Origin: Roseomonas alba
GTDB taxonomy: Bacteria; Pseudomonadota; Alphaproteobacteria; Acetobacterales; Acetobacteraceae
DNA length: 64,000 nucleotides
Reading direction: 5' to 3'
Assembly: GCF_019430885.1 (NCBI RefSeq)
Contig: NZ_JAHYBZ010000012.1
Coordinates: 62,001 to 126,000, forward strand
Shown: one piece after another, positions 43,164-52,692 of the stretch
How positions within the stretch are numbered: position 1 is the first letter of the stretch
Layout of the letters: every line of letters begins with the position of its first letter
The notes under the pieces: generated by a model
Seen by the model: only the letters and a program-made list of their open reading frames with translations
What the model was told of the DNA's origin: nothing
Databases searched by the model: none
Position numbers and translations under genes: made by a program

Positions 43164-43862
43164 CTTCTTCGTCGCCTCGTAGCGCGCCTTGGTCTCGGCA
43201 TTGGGCGGATAGAGGCCGGGTAGCGGCACGCCCCGATCGACCTCGGTCATGATCCAGGCTTCGAGGCGTTCCTGTTCCACCGCGGCCTCGACCACCGCGT
43301 CCAGCATCGCTTGGGGGATGACCACGGCCCCGTCGGCGTCCGCCACGATGATATCGCCGGGGATGACGGTGACGCCACCACAGCCGATGGTTTCTTCCCA
43401 GCCCACGAAGTTCAGGGCCGCGACGGAGGCGGGGGCGACATAGCCCTGGCAGAAGACCGGCAGGCCGGTGCCGATGACGCCGGCGCCATCACGCAGCACG
43501 CCGTCCGTCACCAGGCCGGCAACGCCCTTCTTCGCCATGCGGGCGCAGAGGATGTCTCCGAAGATCCCGGCGGCGGTGGAACCCATAGCATCGGCGACGG
43601 CAACACAGCCTTCGGGCATCGCCTCGATCGCCGCGCGGGTCGAGCGCGGGGAGGACCAGGAATCGACAGTGGCGAGGTCTTCGCGGGTGGGCGTGAAGCG
43701 CAAGGTGAAAGCAGGCCCGACGATGCGCTTCGTGTTGCCTGGGACGATGGGGCGGGAGCCGGCAATATAGCAGAAGCGTACGCCCTTCTTGAGCAGCACG
43801 GTCGTCAGGGTGGCGGTGGTGACGCCCTCGAGGGCGGTCTTCTGGTCGGGGGTCAGGGGCAT
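43161..43862 (-). CDS. RraA family protein (4-hydroxy-4-methyl-2-oxoglutarate aldolase-like)
   Basis: A 233-residue protein. It shows the RraA-fold patterns IVGPAFTLRFTPTRED, GSTAAGIFGDILCARMAKKGVAGLVTDGVLRD (with the G-x-x-x-D/R-D metal and substrate site) and GDIIVADADGAVVIPQ. Proteins of this type are either divalent-metal aldolases/decarboxylases in aromatic catabolism or RNase E regulators. The longer C-terminal part and metal-site residues favour the aldolase group. It stands alone, ending in an inverted-repeat element. Confidence 0.9.
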   Translation of the reverse strand: MPLTPDQKTALEGVTTATLTTVLLKKGVRFCYIAGSRPIVPGNTKRIVGPAFTLRFTPTREDLATVDSWSSPRSTRAAIEAMPEGCVAVADAMGSTAAGIFGDILCARMAKKGVAGLVTDGVLRDGAGVIGTGLPVFCQGYVAPASVAALNFVGWEETIGCGGVTVIPGDIIVADADGAVVIPQAMLDAVVEAAVEQERLEAWIMTEVDRGVPLPGLYPPNAETKARYEATKK

Positions 43863-44053
43863 GGAGCGTCTCCTTCAGGGCGCCAGAGTGCATCGCAGGG
43901 GGCGCGGACGGGGGCAAGGGGGGTAGGGCGATCGGCACTGCGGCGGCGCGAAGGCGACGTTCCGGCACAGGCCCTCTGCCTGGCCGTTGCGCTTGCGCGC
44001 CGGCCAGCGGCACCGGATGCTGTCGGCTCGCCCGCCACAGGAGCCTTCCTCGC

Positions 44054-44548
44054 GTGACCCGCCACCTCCCCCGTCGGCTTCTGCTTGCCGTCCTGCCGCT
44101 GGCCGGCTGCGTGCCGCCGAGCACGCCCACGGCGACCGCCCCCGCTGCGCCGTCGCCGCCGACGCTGAACAGCCTTGCCGCGCTGGCCACGGTGCGGTTT
44201 CTCGACCCGTCCCGCAACCAGGCGACGCTGGAACTCGGCGGAGGGTCGATCATCGACATGACGGCGGCGCCGGAAGTGCGGAACTTCAACACGCTGCGGC
44301 CCGGGGCGCGGGTGGTGGTGGAGTATGAAGCTTCAGGCACGGTGCGCATCGCGCGGGCGGCGCAACTCGACCGCGTCGGGCGGCAGCGGGCGACGGTCAA
44401 GGAAATCGCGGTGGGCGGCGCCTTCCTGGTGCTGACGCTGCCGGATGGGTCCTCTCAGGAGGTCGCACTGAACAATCCGGCGATGATGGCCTTCGCGACC
44501 CGGCTGCATGCGGGGGATGCGGTAGCGGTGACGATCGCGCCCGGCTGA
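44054..44548 (+). CDS. Lipoprotein of unknown function, 164 aa
   Basis: A GTG-started frame with a lipoprotein signal peptide (RRLLLAVLPLAGC, lipid-attached Cys19). A short Pro/Ala/Thr linker follows, then a compact beta-rich domain (ATVRFLDPSRNQATLELGGGSIIDM, GARVVVEYEASGTVRIARAAQLD, GDAVAVTIAPG) that resembles small OB-like barrels. Not recognised beyond that. It probably sits in the outer membrane facing the periplasm. The upstream 190 bp contain no gene. Confidence 0.75.
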   Translation: MTRHLPRRLLLAVLPLAGCVPPSTPTATAPAAPSPPTLNSLAALATVRFLDPSRNQATLELGGGSIIDMTAAPEVRNFNTLRPGARVVVEYEASGTVRIARAAQLDRVGRQRATVKEIAVGGAFLVLTLPDGSSQEVALNNPAMMAFATRLHAGDAVAVTIAPG

Positions 44549-44738
44549 CGGTTGGATTCCGACGCCTTTCGGTCTCGGTTCTCAAGGCTACATGCCCTCC
44601 TGAAGCGGAGAGGAACCGGGAAGGGGCGAAGTTCCGCCCGCTTGCCGCGGTCCTTGCGGCGCCGAGTCTGTTGCAAAAGCATTACTAACTTTCGACGATC
44701 CGGCGCCCGCATAGTCTCGCCTCTGTTTCAGGAGAGGG

Positions 44739-45620
44739 ATGATGGCCGAGATCGACGATGTCCGTTCCCTTCTGAGCGGCCGCCCACGCCCCGTCGGCTG
44801 GACCGAACGCCGCGCTCGTATCGAGGAGGTCGCAGCCGTCGATCCACCGCCCGAGGGCGTGACCTTCACCCCCGCCACCATCGCCGGCGTGCCCGCGGAA
44901 TGGTCCGTTGCGTCCGACGCCGATCCCCGGCGCGTGCTACTGTTCCTGCATGGCGGCGGGTATTGCTCAGGGTCGATCGTCAGCCACCGCAACCTGGCGT
45001 CGCGGTCCGGCCAGGCGGCGGGGATGCGCTGCCTCGCGCTGCAATACCGACTGGCGCCGGAGCATCCCTTCCCCGCGGCGCTGGAGGATGCGCGTGGGGT
45101 CTACGAGGCCCTGCTGGACCAGGGCTTCGCACCGGGGGATATCGTGGTCGGCGGGGACAGCGCCGGGGGTGGGCTGACGCTCGCGCTGATGGTGGCGCTG
45201 CGGGATGCCGGGCGGCCGCTGCCGGGCTGCGCCTGGCTGATCTCGCCCTGGATCGACCTTGCCATGACCGGTGCGACGATCGACTGCAAGGACGCCGTCG
45301 ATCCCCTGATCCACCGTGCCTATCTCGAGGACCTGTCCGAAGCCTATCGCGGCGGCCGGCCGGCGGAGGACCCGCTCATTTCCCCGCTGCATGCGGACCT
45401 TGTGGGGCTGCCGCCGGTGCTGGTGCAGGTCGGCTCGGCCGAGGCGCTGCTGGACGACGCCGTGCGCATCGCCGGGCGGCTGGGCGCTGCGGATGTGCCG
45501 GTGCGGCTGGAGGTCTGGCCGGCGATGATCCATGCCTGGATGCTGTGGGCGGCCCGGCTTGCGGACGGGCGCCGCGCGCTGGCCGCGGCCGGCGACTTCC
45601 TGCGGCGGCGCGGGATCTGA
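44739..45620 (+). CDS. Alpha/beta hydrolase, hormone-sensitive lipase family esterase
   Basis: A 293-residue esterase. The oxyanion-hole motif HGGGYCSG starts at residue 71, YRLAPEHPFPAALED follows, and the nucleophile elbow GDSAGG is at 139-144 (Ser141). The Asp (in DPLISP or PVLVQVGSAEALLDDA) and the His (MIHAWMLWA) complete the triad. HSL-type enzymes split short-chain esters. Starts at 44739 and 44742 are both possible; AGGAGAGG lies just upstream. A downstream small basic protein gene begins 53 bp later. Confidence 0.92.
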   Translation: MMAEIDDVRSLLSGRPRPVGWTERRARIEEVAAVDPPPEGVTFTPATIAGVPAEWSVASDADPRRVLLFLHGGGYCSGSIVSHRNLASRSGQAAGMRCLALQYRLAPEHPFPAALEDARGVYEALLDQGFAPGDIVVGGDSAGGGLTLALMVALRDAGRPLPGCAWLISPWIDLAMTGATIDCKDAVDPLIHRAYLEDLSEAYRGGRPAEDPLISPLHADLVGLPPVLVQVGSAEALLDDAVRIAGRLGAADVPVRLEVWPAMIHAWMLWAARLADGRRALAAAGDFLRRRGI

Positions 45621-45673
45621 AACCGTGGGGCGGAGATTGCGTTCCCTGATGTGGGAATCCCGAGGAGGTCGCC

Positions 45674-45991
45674 GTGCCCCGTGGAGACAAAACCGCCTAC
45701 ACCGACAAGCAGAAGCGCAAGGCCGCCCACATCGAGGAAGGCTACCGCAAGCGCGGCGTCAGCGAGGAGGAAGCCGAGGCCCGTGCCTGGGCCACCGTCA
45801 ACAAGGAGGACGGCGGCGGGAACAAGTCTGGCAGCGGCCGCGGCGTGCGCGACACCAATGTGTCGAGCCGTAAGGGCGGGCGTATCGGCGGTGCCGCGTC
45901 GGCGGCGCGGCCGGCGGCGGATCGCAGCGCCGCGGCGCGCAAGGCGGCCGCCACGCGTAAGCGTAATGCCGCGGCGCGTTCCGGGACCTAG
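45674..45991 (+). CDS. Small basic protein of the kind often annotated as plasmid stabilization protein
   Basis: A 105-residue protein with the conserved start MPRGDKTAYTDKQKRKAAHIEEGY and WATVNKEDGGG, then a Ser/Gly/Lys/Arg/Ala-rich tail (AARKAAATRKRNAAA). Similar proteins are widespread in alphaproteobacterial chromosomes and carry that label without experimental support. The sequence suggests a nucleic-acid-binding tail. The start is GTG at 45674 with GAGGAGG eight bases upstream. Confidence 0.8.
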   Translation: MPRGDKTAYTDKQKRKAAHIEEGYRKRGVSEEEAEARAWATVNKEDGGGNKSGSGRGVRDTNVSSRKGGRIGGAASAARPAADRSAAARKAAATRKRNAAARSGT

Positions 45992-46000
45992 GCGCGGCGC

Positions 46001-46645
46001 TCAGTCTTCCGCCGGCTCGAAGGCCGCGACTTCCATCAGGTATTCGATGTTGCGGATGATGTCCTCGACGGACAGTCCGAAGATGTCGGCCATGCGGGAG
46101 GCATGCGCGTAGATATCCGATGGAAGCGGCATGCCCTTGCGCGGCGTGCGCAGTCCGCAGAGCTTCAGCAGGTTCACCTCATCCACCCCGCGCGGCCGCC
46201 CCGCCGTGCCGATCAGGCCGTTGGTGCGCGACTTCTCATAGCCGGCGCCATGGGAGGTGTTCACCCCGCGCGGCAACAGCACCATGCGGACCCAGTGCAG
46301 CCCCAGCGCGCGGGCGCGCTCGCGGTTGAACAAGTGGTCCACATGCAGGGTCTGCGGCAGTTCCGTCAGCCCGGCGCCATATTCGGCATTGGCGAAGGCC
46401 AGGTAGTCCGAGCGATAGTCGTCATTGTCCGCGTGGCACCACAGGAACCGGTAGCCGAGGCTGGGGCAGGACTGCACCCGCGCGAGGCCCGGCGGCACGT
46501 CGGGGCAGGCGGCGAACCAGCAGGGGTGCGGGATGCGCAGCATGCTCGGCGTGCGCATCACCTCGTCCAGCGCATCAACCGCGGCATAGGGCGGCACCCC
46601 GCCCAGCGCGTATTCGCCGAGCAGCGAGTCCCGTTCGGTCGCCAT
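46001..46645 (-). CDS. Hypothetical protein, 214 aa, convergent with the small basic protein
   Basis: Not recognised. A soluble protein with many aromatic residues and four or more Cys in the first 120 residues (HPCWFAACPD, QSCPSLGYRFLWCHADNDDYRSDY). LHVDHLFNRERARALGL and GVNTSHGAGYEKSRTN in the middle recall the conserved His/Asn positions of HNH-type nuclease or toxin domains, but this is weak. The ATG at 46645 follows GCGGAAAT. It is divergent from hemJ (115 bp). Confidence 0.7.
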   Translation of the reverse strand: MATERDSLLGEYALGGVPPYAAVDALDEVMRTPSMLRIPHPCWFAACPDVPPGLARVQSCPSLGYRFLWCHADNDDYRSDYLAFANAEYGAGLTELPQTLHVDHLFNRERARALGLHWVRMVLLPRGVNTSHGAGYEKSRTNGLIGTAGRPRGVDEVNLLKLCGLRTPRKGMPLPSDIYAHASRMADIFGLSVEDIIRNIEYLMEVAAFEPAED

Positions 46646-46760
46646 GATTTCCGCGAGGTCCAAGGTCCGGCTCCTTTTCCGTCCGGCCACAGTGTGGCAT
46701 GGGCGGCCGCCGCGCTGCGTGACGCTTCGCACCACACCACCCCGCGGGGGAGTTCCGCCC

Positions 46761-47213
46761 ATGACCATCGACGCCCTCGCGCCCTGGTATGTCTGGATCA
46801 AGTCGGCGCATCTGATCGGCGCCTTCGCCTGGATGGCAGGGCTGTTCTATCTGCCGCGGCTGTTCGTCTATCACTGTCAGGTGCCGGCAGGGTCGGCACA
46901 GTCGGAACTGTTCAAGGTGATGGAACGCCGCCTGCTGCGCGCCATCATGAACCCCGCGATGATCTGGACGTGGACCTTCGGCGTGCTGCTGGTGCTGACG
47001 CCGGGGATCGTCGACTGGAAGGCCGGCTGGTGGCACGGGAAGATGCTCGGCCTGGTCATCATGACCGTGGTGCATCACGATCTGGCGCTGGCCCGGAAGA
47101 GGTTCGACCGCGACGCCAACACCCGCGGCGAGCGCACCTGGCGCATCCTGAACGAGATACCGACCCTCGCCCTGATCCTCATCGTGGTTATGGTGATCGC
47201 GAAGCCCTTCTGA
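46761..47213 (+). CDS. hemJ: Protoporphyrinogen IX oxidase HemJ
   Basis: A 150-residue membrane protein with four hydrophobic segments, matching HemJ (UPF0093) in length and patterns: IKSAHLIGAFAWMAGLFYLPRLFVYH, NPAMIWTWTFGVLLVL, WWHGKMLGLVIMTVVHHDLALARKRF and RILNEIPTLALILIVVMVIAKPF. HemJ oxidises protoporphyrinogen to protoporphyrin in heme synthesis and is the usual form in alphaproteobacteria. hemJ is commonly near hemE/hemH and rho in this group; here only rho follows, after an unusual gap. Confidence 0.95.
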   Translation: MTIDALAPWYVWIKSAHLIGAFAWMAGLFYLPRLFVYHCQVPAGSAQSELFKVMERRLLRAIMNPAMIWTWTFGVLLVLTPGIVDWKAGWWHGKMLGLVIMTVVHHDLALARKRFDRDANTRGERTWRILNEIPTLALILIVVMVIAKPF

Positions 47214-47897
47214 CCGGCGCAGCCTTCCGCGATAGGGCTGCGACCGTCATGCGGCCTTCGGAACTGCTGGCGGATGGCGAGGGCAGAAGATCCTGGCCGT
47301 GGCAGGGGCGGTACGGCGGTGACGGCCGCCCCCCTTGTCAACGCGGTCGCGACTGCCCGGAATTCGCCTGCGATGCGGGAGTGCGGGGCTCGCTGGGCCT
47401 TCCCACCATGAATCGACGGGGTGGATGCGGGCGTGCAACGCGCCGCCGGTATGCCGCTGTTCTTCGCCGGGACGCGCATGCCGGGTCTGGCGATCGGACT
47501 GGTCAGCGGCCTCGGCGTCTTCGTCACGCTGGCCCGGGATCGCGAATTTGGCCATGTCGGGCCGGGGGTAGTTCTGCCCGCCGCGAACCCGGCTTGCATC
47601 ACCGGGGTCGTCGCCCAGGCCGAAAGCCCGCTTTCCTTGAAAACCTGATCCCCCGCCCGCATATCCCCGTTGACGGCAGCCGCGAGCCTCCATAGGGTTC
47701 GCCCGCTTCCCACCAGCGGTGCGGGGCGTTTCGCGCCAGGCGCCGCCAGAATCCTTCCTTCCTCTCGGGACTTCGCCCATCGCGCCATCCACGGCGCCGG
47801 TCTGGGCGAGCAGGCCGCTGCCACGCGGGTCCTCCGCGTTCATGCTGCCCTTGGGAACGTCCCGGTCACTCCCTCTACCGGACAGCGTCCAACACCC
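47214..47897. other. 684-bp hemJ-rho gap without a recognisable gene
   Basis: No frame on either strand resembles a known family. The best plus-strand frame (47421-47648, 75 codons, ends GVVAQAESPLSLKT) and the minus-strand frames have no ribosome-binding site or homology that I recognise. The last 200 bases would hold the rho promoter and the untranslated leader usual for autoregulated rho genes. Confidence 0.4.
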
Positions 47898-49172
47898 ATG
47901 CACCTTTCCGAACTCAAGGCCAAAAGCCCCGCCGACCTTCTTGCCTTCGCCGAGGAGGTGGGCGTCGAGAACGCGTCCTCGCTCCGCAAGCAGGACATGA
48001 TGTTCGGCATCCTCAAGACGCTCGCCGAGAACGAGCAGGCGATCTACGGGGAAGGCACGCTCGAGATCCTGCCCGATGGCTTCGGCTATCTCCGTTCCCC
48101 GCAGGCGAACTTCCTCCCCGGGCCGGACGACATCTACATCTCGCCGGCCCAGGTGCGCCGCTTCGGCCTGCGCACCGGCGATACGGTCGAAGGCCAGATC
48201 CGCGCCCCCAAGGACGGCGAGCGCTACTTCGCGATGCTGAAGGTCAACAGCATCAACTTCGAGCCGCCCGAATCCCTCAAGCACCGCATCAACTTCGACA
48301 ACCTCACGCCGCTCTATCCGCAGCGCCGGCTGAAGATGGAGAACGCGGAGGTCGAGAGCGTCGGCAAGGGTCCGACCAAGGACAACACCCACCGCGTCAT
48401 TGACCTGATCGCGCCGATCGGCATGGGGCAGCGCGCGCTGATCGTCGCCCCGCCGCGCACCGGCAAGACGGTGATGCTGCAGAACATCGCGAAGTCGATC
48501 TCGGCCAACAACCCCGAGGTCTTCCTGATGGTGCTGCTGATCGACGAGCGCCCCGAGGAAGTCACCGACATGGCCCGGACCGTGAAGGGCGAGGTCGTGG
48601 CGTCCACCTTCGACGAACCGGCCACCCGCCACGTGCAGGTGACGGAGATGGTGCTGGAAAAGGCCAAGCGCCTGGTCGAGCACAAGCGCGACGTCGTCAT
48701 CCTGCTTGACTCCATCACCCGCCTCGGCCGCGCCTACAACTCGGTCGTGCCGTCGTCGGGCAAGGTGCTGACCGGCGGTGTCGACGCCAACGCCCTGCAG
48801 CGCCCCAAGCGCTTCTTCGGCGCGGCGCGCAACATCGAAGAAGGCGGCTCGCTGACCATCATCGCGACCGCCCTGATCGACACCGGCAGCCGCATGGACG
48901 AAGTCATCTTCGAAGAGTTCAAGGGTACCGGTAACTCGGAAATCGTCCTCGACCGCAAGCTGTCCGACAAGCGCACCTTCCCGGCGATCGACATCACCAA
49001 GTCCGGTACCCGCAAGGAGGAGCTGCTGGTCGACCGCGGCACGCTGTCGAAGATGTGGGTGCTGCGCCGCATCCTGAACCCGATGGGCACCCAGGACGCG
49101 ATGGAATTCCTGATCGACAAGCTGAAGTACAGCAAGACGAACCAGGACTTCTTCGACGCGATGAACACCTGA
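47898..49172 (+). CDS. rho: Transcription termination factor Rho
   Basis: A 424-residue RNA helicase of normal Rho length. The N-terminal cold-shock-like RNA-binding domain includes [36 protein letters not shown] (start near residue 56). The ATPase core has Walker A APPRTGKT (184-191), [29 protein letters not shown] and the R-loop region [19 protein letters not shown] at 47898 is chosen because [10 protein letters not shown] is the conserved N terminus; the long upstream frame is leader. A hairpin follows. Confidence 0.97.
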   Translation: MHLSELKAKSPADLLAFAEEVGVENASSLRKQDMMFGILKTLAENEQAIYGEGTLEILPDGFGYLRSPQANFLPGPDDIYISPAQVRRFGLRTGDTVEGQIRAPKDGERYFAMLKVNSINFEPPESLKHRINFDNLTPLYPQRRLKMENAEVESVGKGPTKDNTHRVIDLIAPIGMGQRALIVAPPRTGKTVMLQNIAKSISANNPEVFLMVLLIDERPEEVTDMARTVKGEVVASTFDEPATRHVQVTEMVLEKAKRLVEHKRDVVILLDSITRLGRAYNSVVPSSGKVLTGGVDANALQRPKRFFGAARNIEEGGSLTIIATALIDTGSRMDEVIFEEFKGTGNSEIVLDRKLSDKRTFPAIDITKSGTRKEELLVDRGTLSKMWVLRRILNPMGTQDAMEFLIDKLKYSKTNQDFFDAMNT

Positions 49173-49179
49173 CGGCGCT

Positions 49180-49203
49180 CGCCGCATCGTTCGACATGCG
49201 GCG
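49180..49203 (+). terminator. Hairpin downstream of rho
   Basis: A perfect 8-bp stem, CGCCGCAT (49180-49187) with ATGCGGCG (49196-49203), directly after the rho stop. It lacks a T-run. Confidence 0.5.
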
Positions 49204-49285
49204 ATGACCATCTGAACCCGGCCGTCGCGCTTTCCCGGCGCGGCGGCTGTCGCGTATCCTGGGCTTTTTCCGGGAGACGCCGGCC

Positions 49286-51172
49286 ATGACGCGCCGCAGC
49301 AAGATCATCCTCGGCACCTTGCTGGCCCTGCCGGTCCTGGCGATCGTCGCCCTCCTCGCGATCGTCCTCATTCTCCCGCGCGTCGATCTTGCCGACCGCG
49401 TGGCGGCGCGCCTCAGCGCCTCCCTCGGCCGCGCGGTGACGATCGAAAGCCTGCGGGTGACGCCGGGCTTCCCGACCATGGTCGCCGTCAGCGGCCTTGG
49501 CCTCGCCAATATCGACGGCGGTAGCGCGCCGCAGATGGCGAGCCTCGCCACCGCCACCGCCACACTCGACCTGCTGCCTCTGCTGCAAGGCTTGGTCGTG
49601 CTGCGCCAGGTCGAGGCCGACGGCTTCTCCTTGCTGCTCGAACGCACCGCCGACAAGCGTCGCAACTGGCGCTTCGGGGGCGACCCCGCCGGTCCCGCCG
49701 CACCCTTCGCGCCGCAACCGCCGGACCGCTCCGGCCTGCCGCTGCTGCTCGACCTGCGCCTGACCCGCGCCGACATCGTCTTCCGCACCAGCAGCGGCAC
49801 GCCGCTACGCACCGAGCTCACCACCGTGACGCTTGCCGCGCCGTCGGCGGATGAATCCCTCACCCTGAATGCCGAGGGCGCCTACCAATCCGTCCCGGTC
49901 ACGCTCGCGGGAACGCTCGGCACGCCGAATCAGCTCCGCGACGGCCGCACGCCCTTTCCCTATCCGCTGCGCGCCACGGCGCCGGAGACGGTGTTGACCT
50001 TCGTCGGCACCGCCGCCGACCCGCTGAATGCCGACCGGCTGGAAGGTACCCTGACCCTTCAGGCGCAATCGCCCGGCGCCATCCTGACCATGGCCGGCGC
50101 CGGCCCCGGCCCCGCCATCCCGGTCAGCCTGGCCGGCACGTTCTCGCGCCAGGGCGATGTCTGGCGCTTGACCGGGGCCAGCGGCGCCCTGGCCGGCGAG
50201 GATTTCGCCGCCCCGCGCATCGAAATGACCGAAGGCGGTTCCGGCCAGCCGGATACCGTCGTGGCGCAGATCGATTTCACCAAGCTGGACCTCAACGCCA
50301 TGCTGGGCACGCCGCCCGCCGACGCTGGCGGCCGCCATGGCGAAGCCGACATGCCCTTGACCTTCGCCGGCGCTCCCGACCCCTTGTTGCAGGTGCAGGC
50401 GACGGCGCGCGAGTTCCACTACGCCGATCTCGACGGTGCCGATGTCCGCTTCACCGCCAGCGCCCAGCCGGGCCGCGTCGCCGTCGAGACGCTGGCGATG
50501 ACAGCCTATGGCAGCCGGATTGAGGCCTCGGGCGAGGTCGTGCCGATCCCGAATGGCGGCCGCATCACCGCCGAGGCCGTGATGCGGGATGGCGATGTCG
50601 ACACGCTCCGCCGCGCTTTCGGCCTGCGCAGCCTTCCCGTGCGCGGGCGGATGGAGGGGCGCGTCGCCGTTCGCGCCGAGGGCGCGGCGTTGAATGCCGC
50701 GACCCGCCGGGCCGAGGTCTCCGCTGTCGTTGCCATGCGCAGCGGGTCCATCGCCAAGGAAGTGATTGAGATGGCTTCCACCGATGTCCGCGCACTATTC
50801 CGCACTGCGCGGGGCTATACGCCGCTAACCTGCCTGCTCGCCATGGTCGATGTCCGGGCCGGCCGCGGCGAAGCCGCCCCGCTGCGCATACGCGCCGGGA
50901 CCGGGACCATCAGCGGCCTTGCGAGCTTCGACCTCAACCGCAAGCGGCTCGACCTCGTCATCGGCAGCCAGAGCGAGACGACGAGCTCCTTCGCTCTCGA
51001 TATCCCGGTGCGCGTCAGCGGGTCCTTTGCGAACCCGGACATCCTGCCGGCGCGCTGGTCGAGCGAAGGTCGCGCACGGCTGGCGGCCGGCGATCGGATC
51101 GCGCCGCTGCCGGCGCCGCTGCGGGATTTCGCACGGCAGAATCCCTGCTACAGGGCCGGTGGGCGGCGGTGA
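49286..51172 (+). CDS. AsmA family protein
   Basis: A 628-residue envelope protein. One N-terminal membrane anchor (LLALPVLAIVALLAIVLILP, about residues 12-32) is followed by a large beta-rich region typical of AsmA/TamB-like proteins: VAARLSASLGRAVTIESLRVTPGFPTMVAVSGLGLAN at the start and SVVAMRSGSIAKEVIEMASTD near the C-terminal AsmA_2 domain. These proteins bridge the periplasm and are linked to phospholipid transport and outer-membrane integrity. No neighbour suggests a special role. It stands alone after rho; 51173-51466 after it shows no gene. Confidence 0.9.
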   Translation: MTRRSKIILGTLLALPVLAIVALLAIVLILPRVDLADRVAARLSASLGRAVTIESLRVTPGFPTMVAVSGLGLANIDGGSAPQMASLATATATLDLLPLLQGLVVLRQVEADGFSLLLERTADKRRNWRFGGDPAGPAAPFAPQPPDRSGLPLLLDLRLTRADIVFRTSSGTPLRTELTTVTLAAPSADESLTLNAEGAYQSVPVTLAGTLGTPNQLRDGRTPFPYPLRATAPETVLTFVGTAADPLNADRLEGTLTLQAQSPGAILTMAGAGPGPAIPVSLAGTFSRQGDVWRLTGASGALAGEDFAAPRIEMTEGGSGQPDTVVAQIDFTKLDLNAMLGTPPADAGGRHGEADMPLTFAGAPDPLLQVQATAREFHYADLDGADVRFTASAQPGRVAVETLAMTAYGSRIEASGEVVPIPNGGRITAEAVMRDGDVDTLRRAFGLRSLPVRGRMEGRVAVRAEGAALNAATRRAEVSAVVAMRSGSIAKEVIEMASTDVRALFRTARGYTPLTCLLAMVDVRAGRGEAAPLRIRAGTGTISGLASFDLNRKRLDLVIGSQSETTSSFALDIPVRVSGSFANPDILPARWSSEGRARLAAGDRIAPLPAPLRDFARQNPCYRAGGRR

Positions 51173-51466
51173 CGCCTGGGCGGAGCGGCGACAGCCGCCA
51201 GCTTTCCGCGTCGGCGGTCGGTGAGAGCGGTCGGGAAGGGACGTGACCGCCTTCATGGCCCAAGGGTGCTGAGCCTGATCTTGTGACGCCCGGTGCACAG
51301 CGGGCTGGACCACATCCCGGCCGTGCCAATGATCAAGGATCGACTTGGCGGCATGGGCGGCAGGGTCGGTCCCGGGGGGAACGACCTTTTCGTGCAGCGC
51401 TTGCGCGCCGAGGCCGGCAAGCGGGGTGCGCTGATGCAGCGCCTCGGTACCTGGGCTGGCGGAATC

Positions 51467-52690
51467 TCAGCCCGCGGCGAAGCGTGGTCCCAGAGCGCCG
51501 GCCTCGCGCAGCGCCTCGCGCTCGGCATCAGCGAGGCCAAGCATCGTGCCCAGCACCACATCCTCGTGCTGGTTGAGGAATGGGCTTGGGACGATGTCGG
51601 GCGGCGGCGCCCCGGCAATGCGCAGCGGCGTGGACGGCAACACGACGCGCCCGACTTCCGGGTGATCGATCCAGTGCAACATGCCGCGTTCATGCATACC
51701 GGGATCGTGCAGCACTTCCTCCAGCGTCCGGACCGGGGCGGCGGGCACGCCGTGCTGGCGTGTCGCTGCCTCGAGCTCCGCACGCGACAGGGCGGAGCTC
51801 CAGGCGGTGACCAGGGCATCGACCTCCGCCATGTGCTTCACGCGATCCGGGTTGCTGCCGAAGCGCGCATCGCCGATCAGCGCCTCCTGCCCCATGGCAC
51901 GCAGCAGGCGGTTCCAATGGTCCTCGGTGACGACGATGATGGCGATCCAGCCATCGCGCGCCGGATAGACGTTGTAGGGCGCCATGGCGAGGCCCGCATG
52001 GCTGTTGCCGGTCCGCGGCGGCACGTCCTTGGCATCCCCGCCGAAATGCATCCCGATCGCCGAGGCGAGCGTCGAATAGGCGGCGTCCTGCATCGCGACC
52101 TCAACATGCGTGCCGAGGCCGGTCCGCTCGCGCGCGAACAGCGCTGTCATCAGCGCGCCGTAGAGATGCGTGCCACCGAGGAAGTCGCACACGGTCGGCC
52201 CGGCCTTGGTCGGCGGGCCATCCGGGAAGCCGGTCGTGTGCATGATGCCGACGGCGGCCTGGACGGTGAGATCCATGGCGAGGCGATTGCGGTCCGGCCC
52301 GGTCTGGCCGTAGCCCGATCCGCAGGCGTAGATCAACCGCGGATTGCGCTGGCGCAGGACCTCATAGCCCAAGCCCAGGCGGTCCATCGCGCCGGGCGAG
52401 AAGTTCTCGATCAGCACATCGGCGCGATCGACCAGGCGCAGGAAGACCTCCTGCCCCTGGGGGTGCTTGAGGTCGAGCGACAGGCCGAGCTTGTTCGAAT
52501 TCAGCATCGCCTGCGGCACCGACCCGCCCGCGACGGCGGCGCGGCGACGCAGCGGCTCGCCATTCGGGGGCTCGATCTTGATGACCGTCGCGCCGGCCAT
52601 GGCCATCAGGAACCCGCAATAGGGCGCCTGGTAGATATGGCCGAGATCAAGGACCAGGATGCCGTCGAGCGGCCGCCGCGCTGTCTCCAT
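51467..52690 (-). CDS. CaiB/BaiF family CoA-transferase
   Basis: A 407-residue class III CoA-transferase. It shows RPLDGILVLDLGHIYQAPYCG at the N terminus, LSLDLKHPQGQEVFLRLVDRADVLIENFSPG, YACGSGYGQTGP and FLGGTHLYGALMTALFARERTGLGTHVEVAM, all typical of the family; the catalytic Asp lies in the MDLTVQA region. It moves CoA between carboxylic acids. It is the last gene of a leftward operon, 2 bp after an acyl-CoA dehydrogenase, which suggests activation of an imported acid as its CoA ester. Confidence 0.93.
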   Translation of the reverse strand: METARRPLDGILVLDLGHIYQAPYCGFLMAMAGATVIKIEPPNGEPLRRRAAVAGGSVPQAMLNSNKLGLSLDLKHPQGQEVFLRLVDRADVLIENFSPGAMDRLGLGYEVLRQRNPRLIYACGSGYGQTGPDRNRLAMDLTVQAAVGIMHTTGFPDGPPTKAGPTVCDFLGGTHLYGALMTALFARERTGLGTHVEVAMQDAAYSTLASAIGMHFGGDAKDVPPRTGNSHAGLAMAPYNVYPARDGWIAIIVVTEDHWNRLLRAMGQEALIGDARFGSNPDRVKHMAEVDALVTAWSSALSRAELEAATRQHGVPAAPVRTLEEVLHDPGMHERGMLHWIDHPEVGRVVLPSTPLRIAGAPPPDIVPSPFLNQHEDVVLGTMLGLADAEREALREAGALGPRFAAG

Positions 52691-52692
52691 GG

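Noticed and set aside
47247-49211. A 654-codon minus-strand frame across rho
   Set aside because: Antisense to the highly conserved rho gene, with no domain of its own.
51173-51466. Gene remnant between the AsmA-like and CoA-transferase genes
   Set aside because: Reverse-strand frames continue from the CoA-transferase region but show no recognisable family; treated as intergenic.
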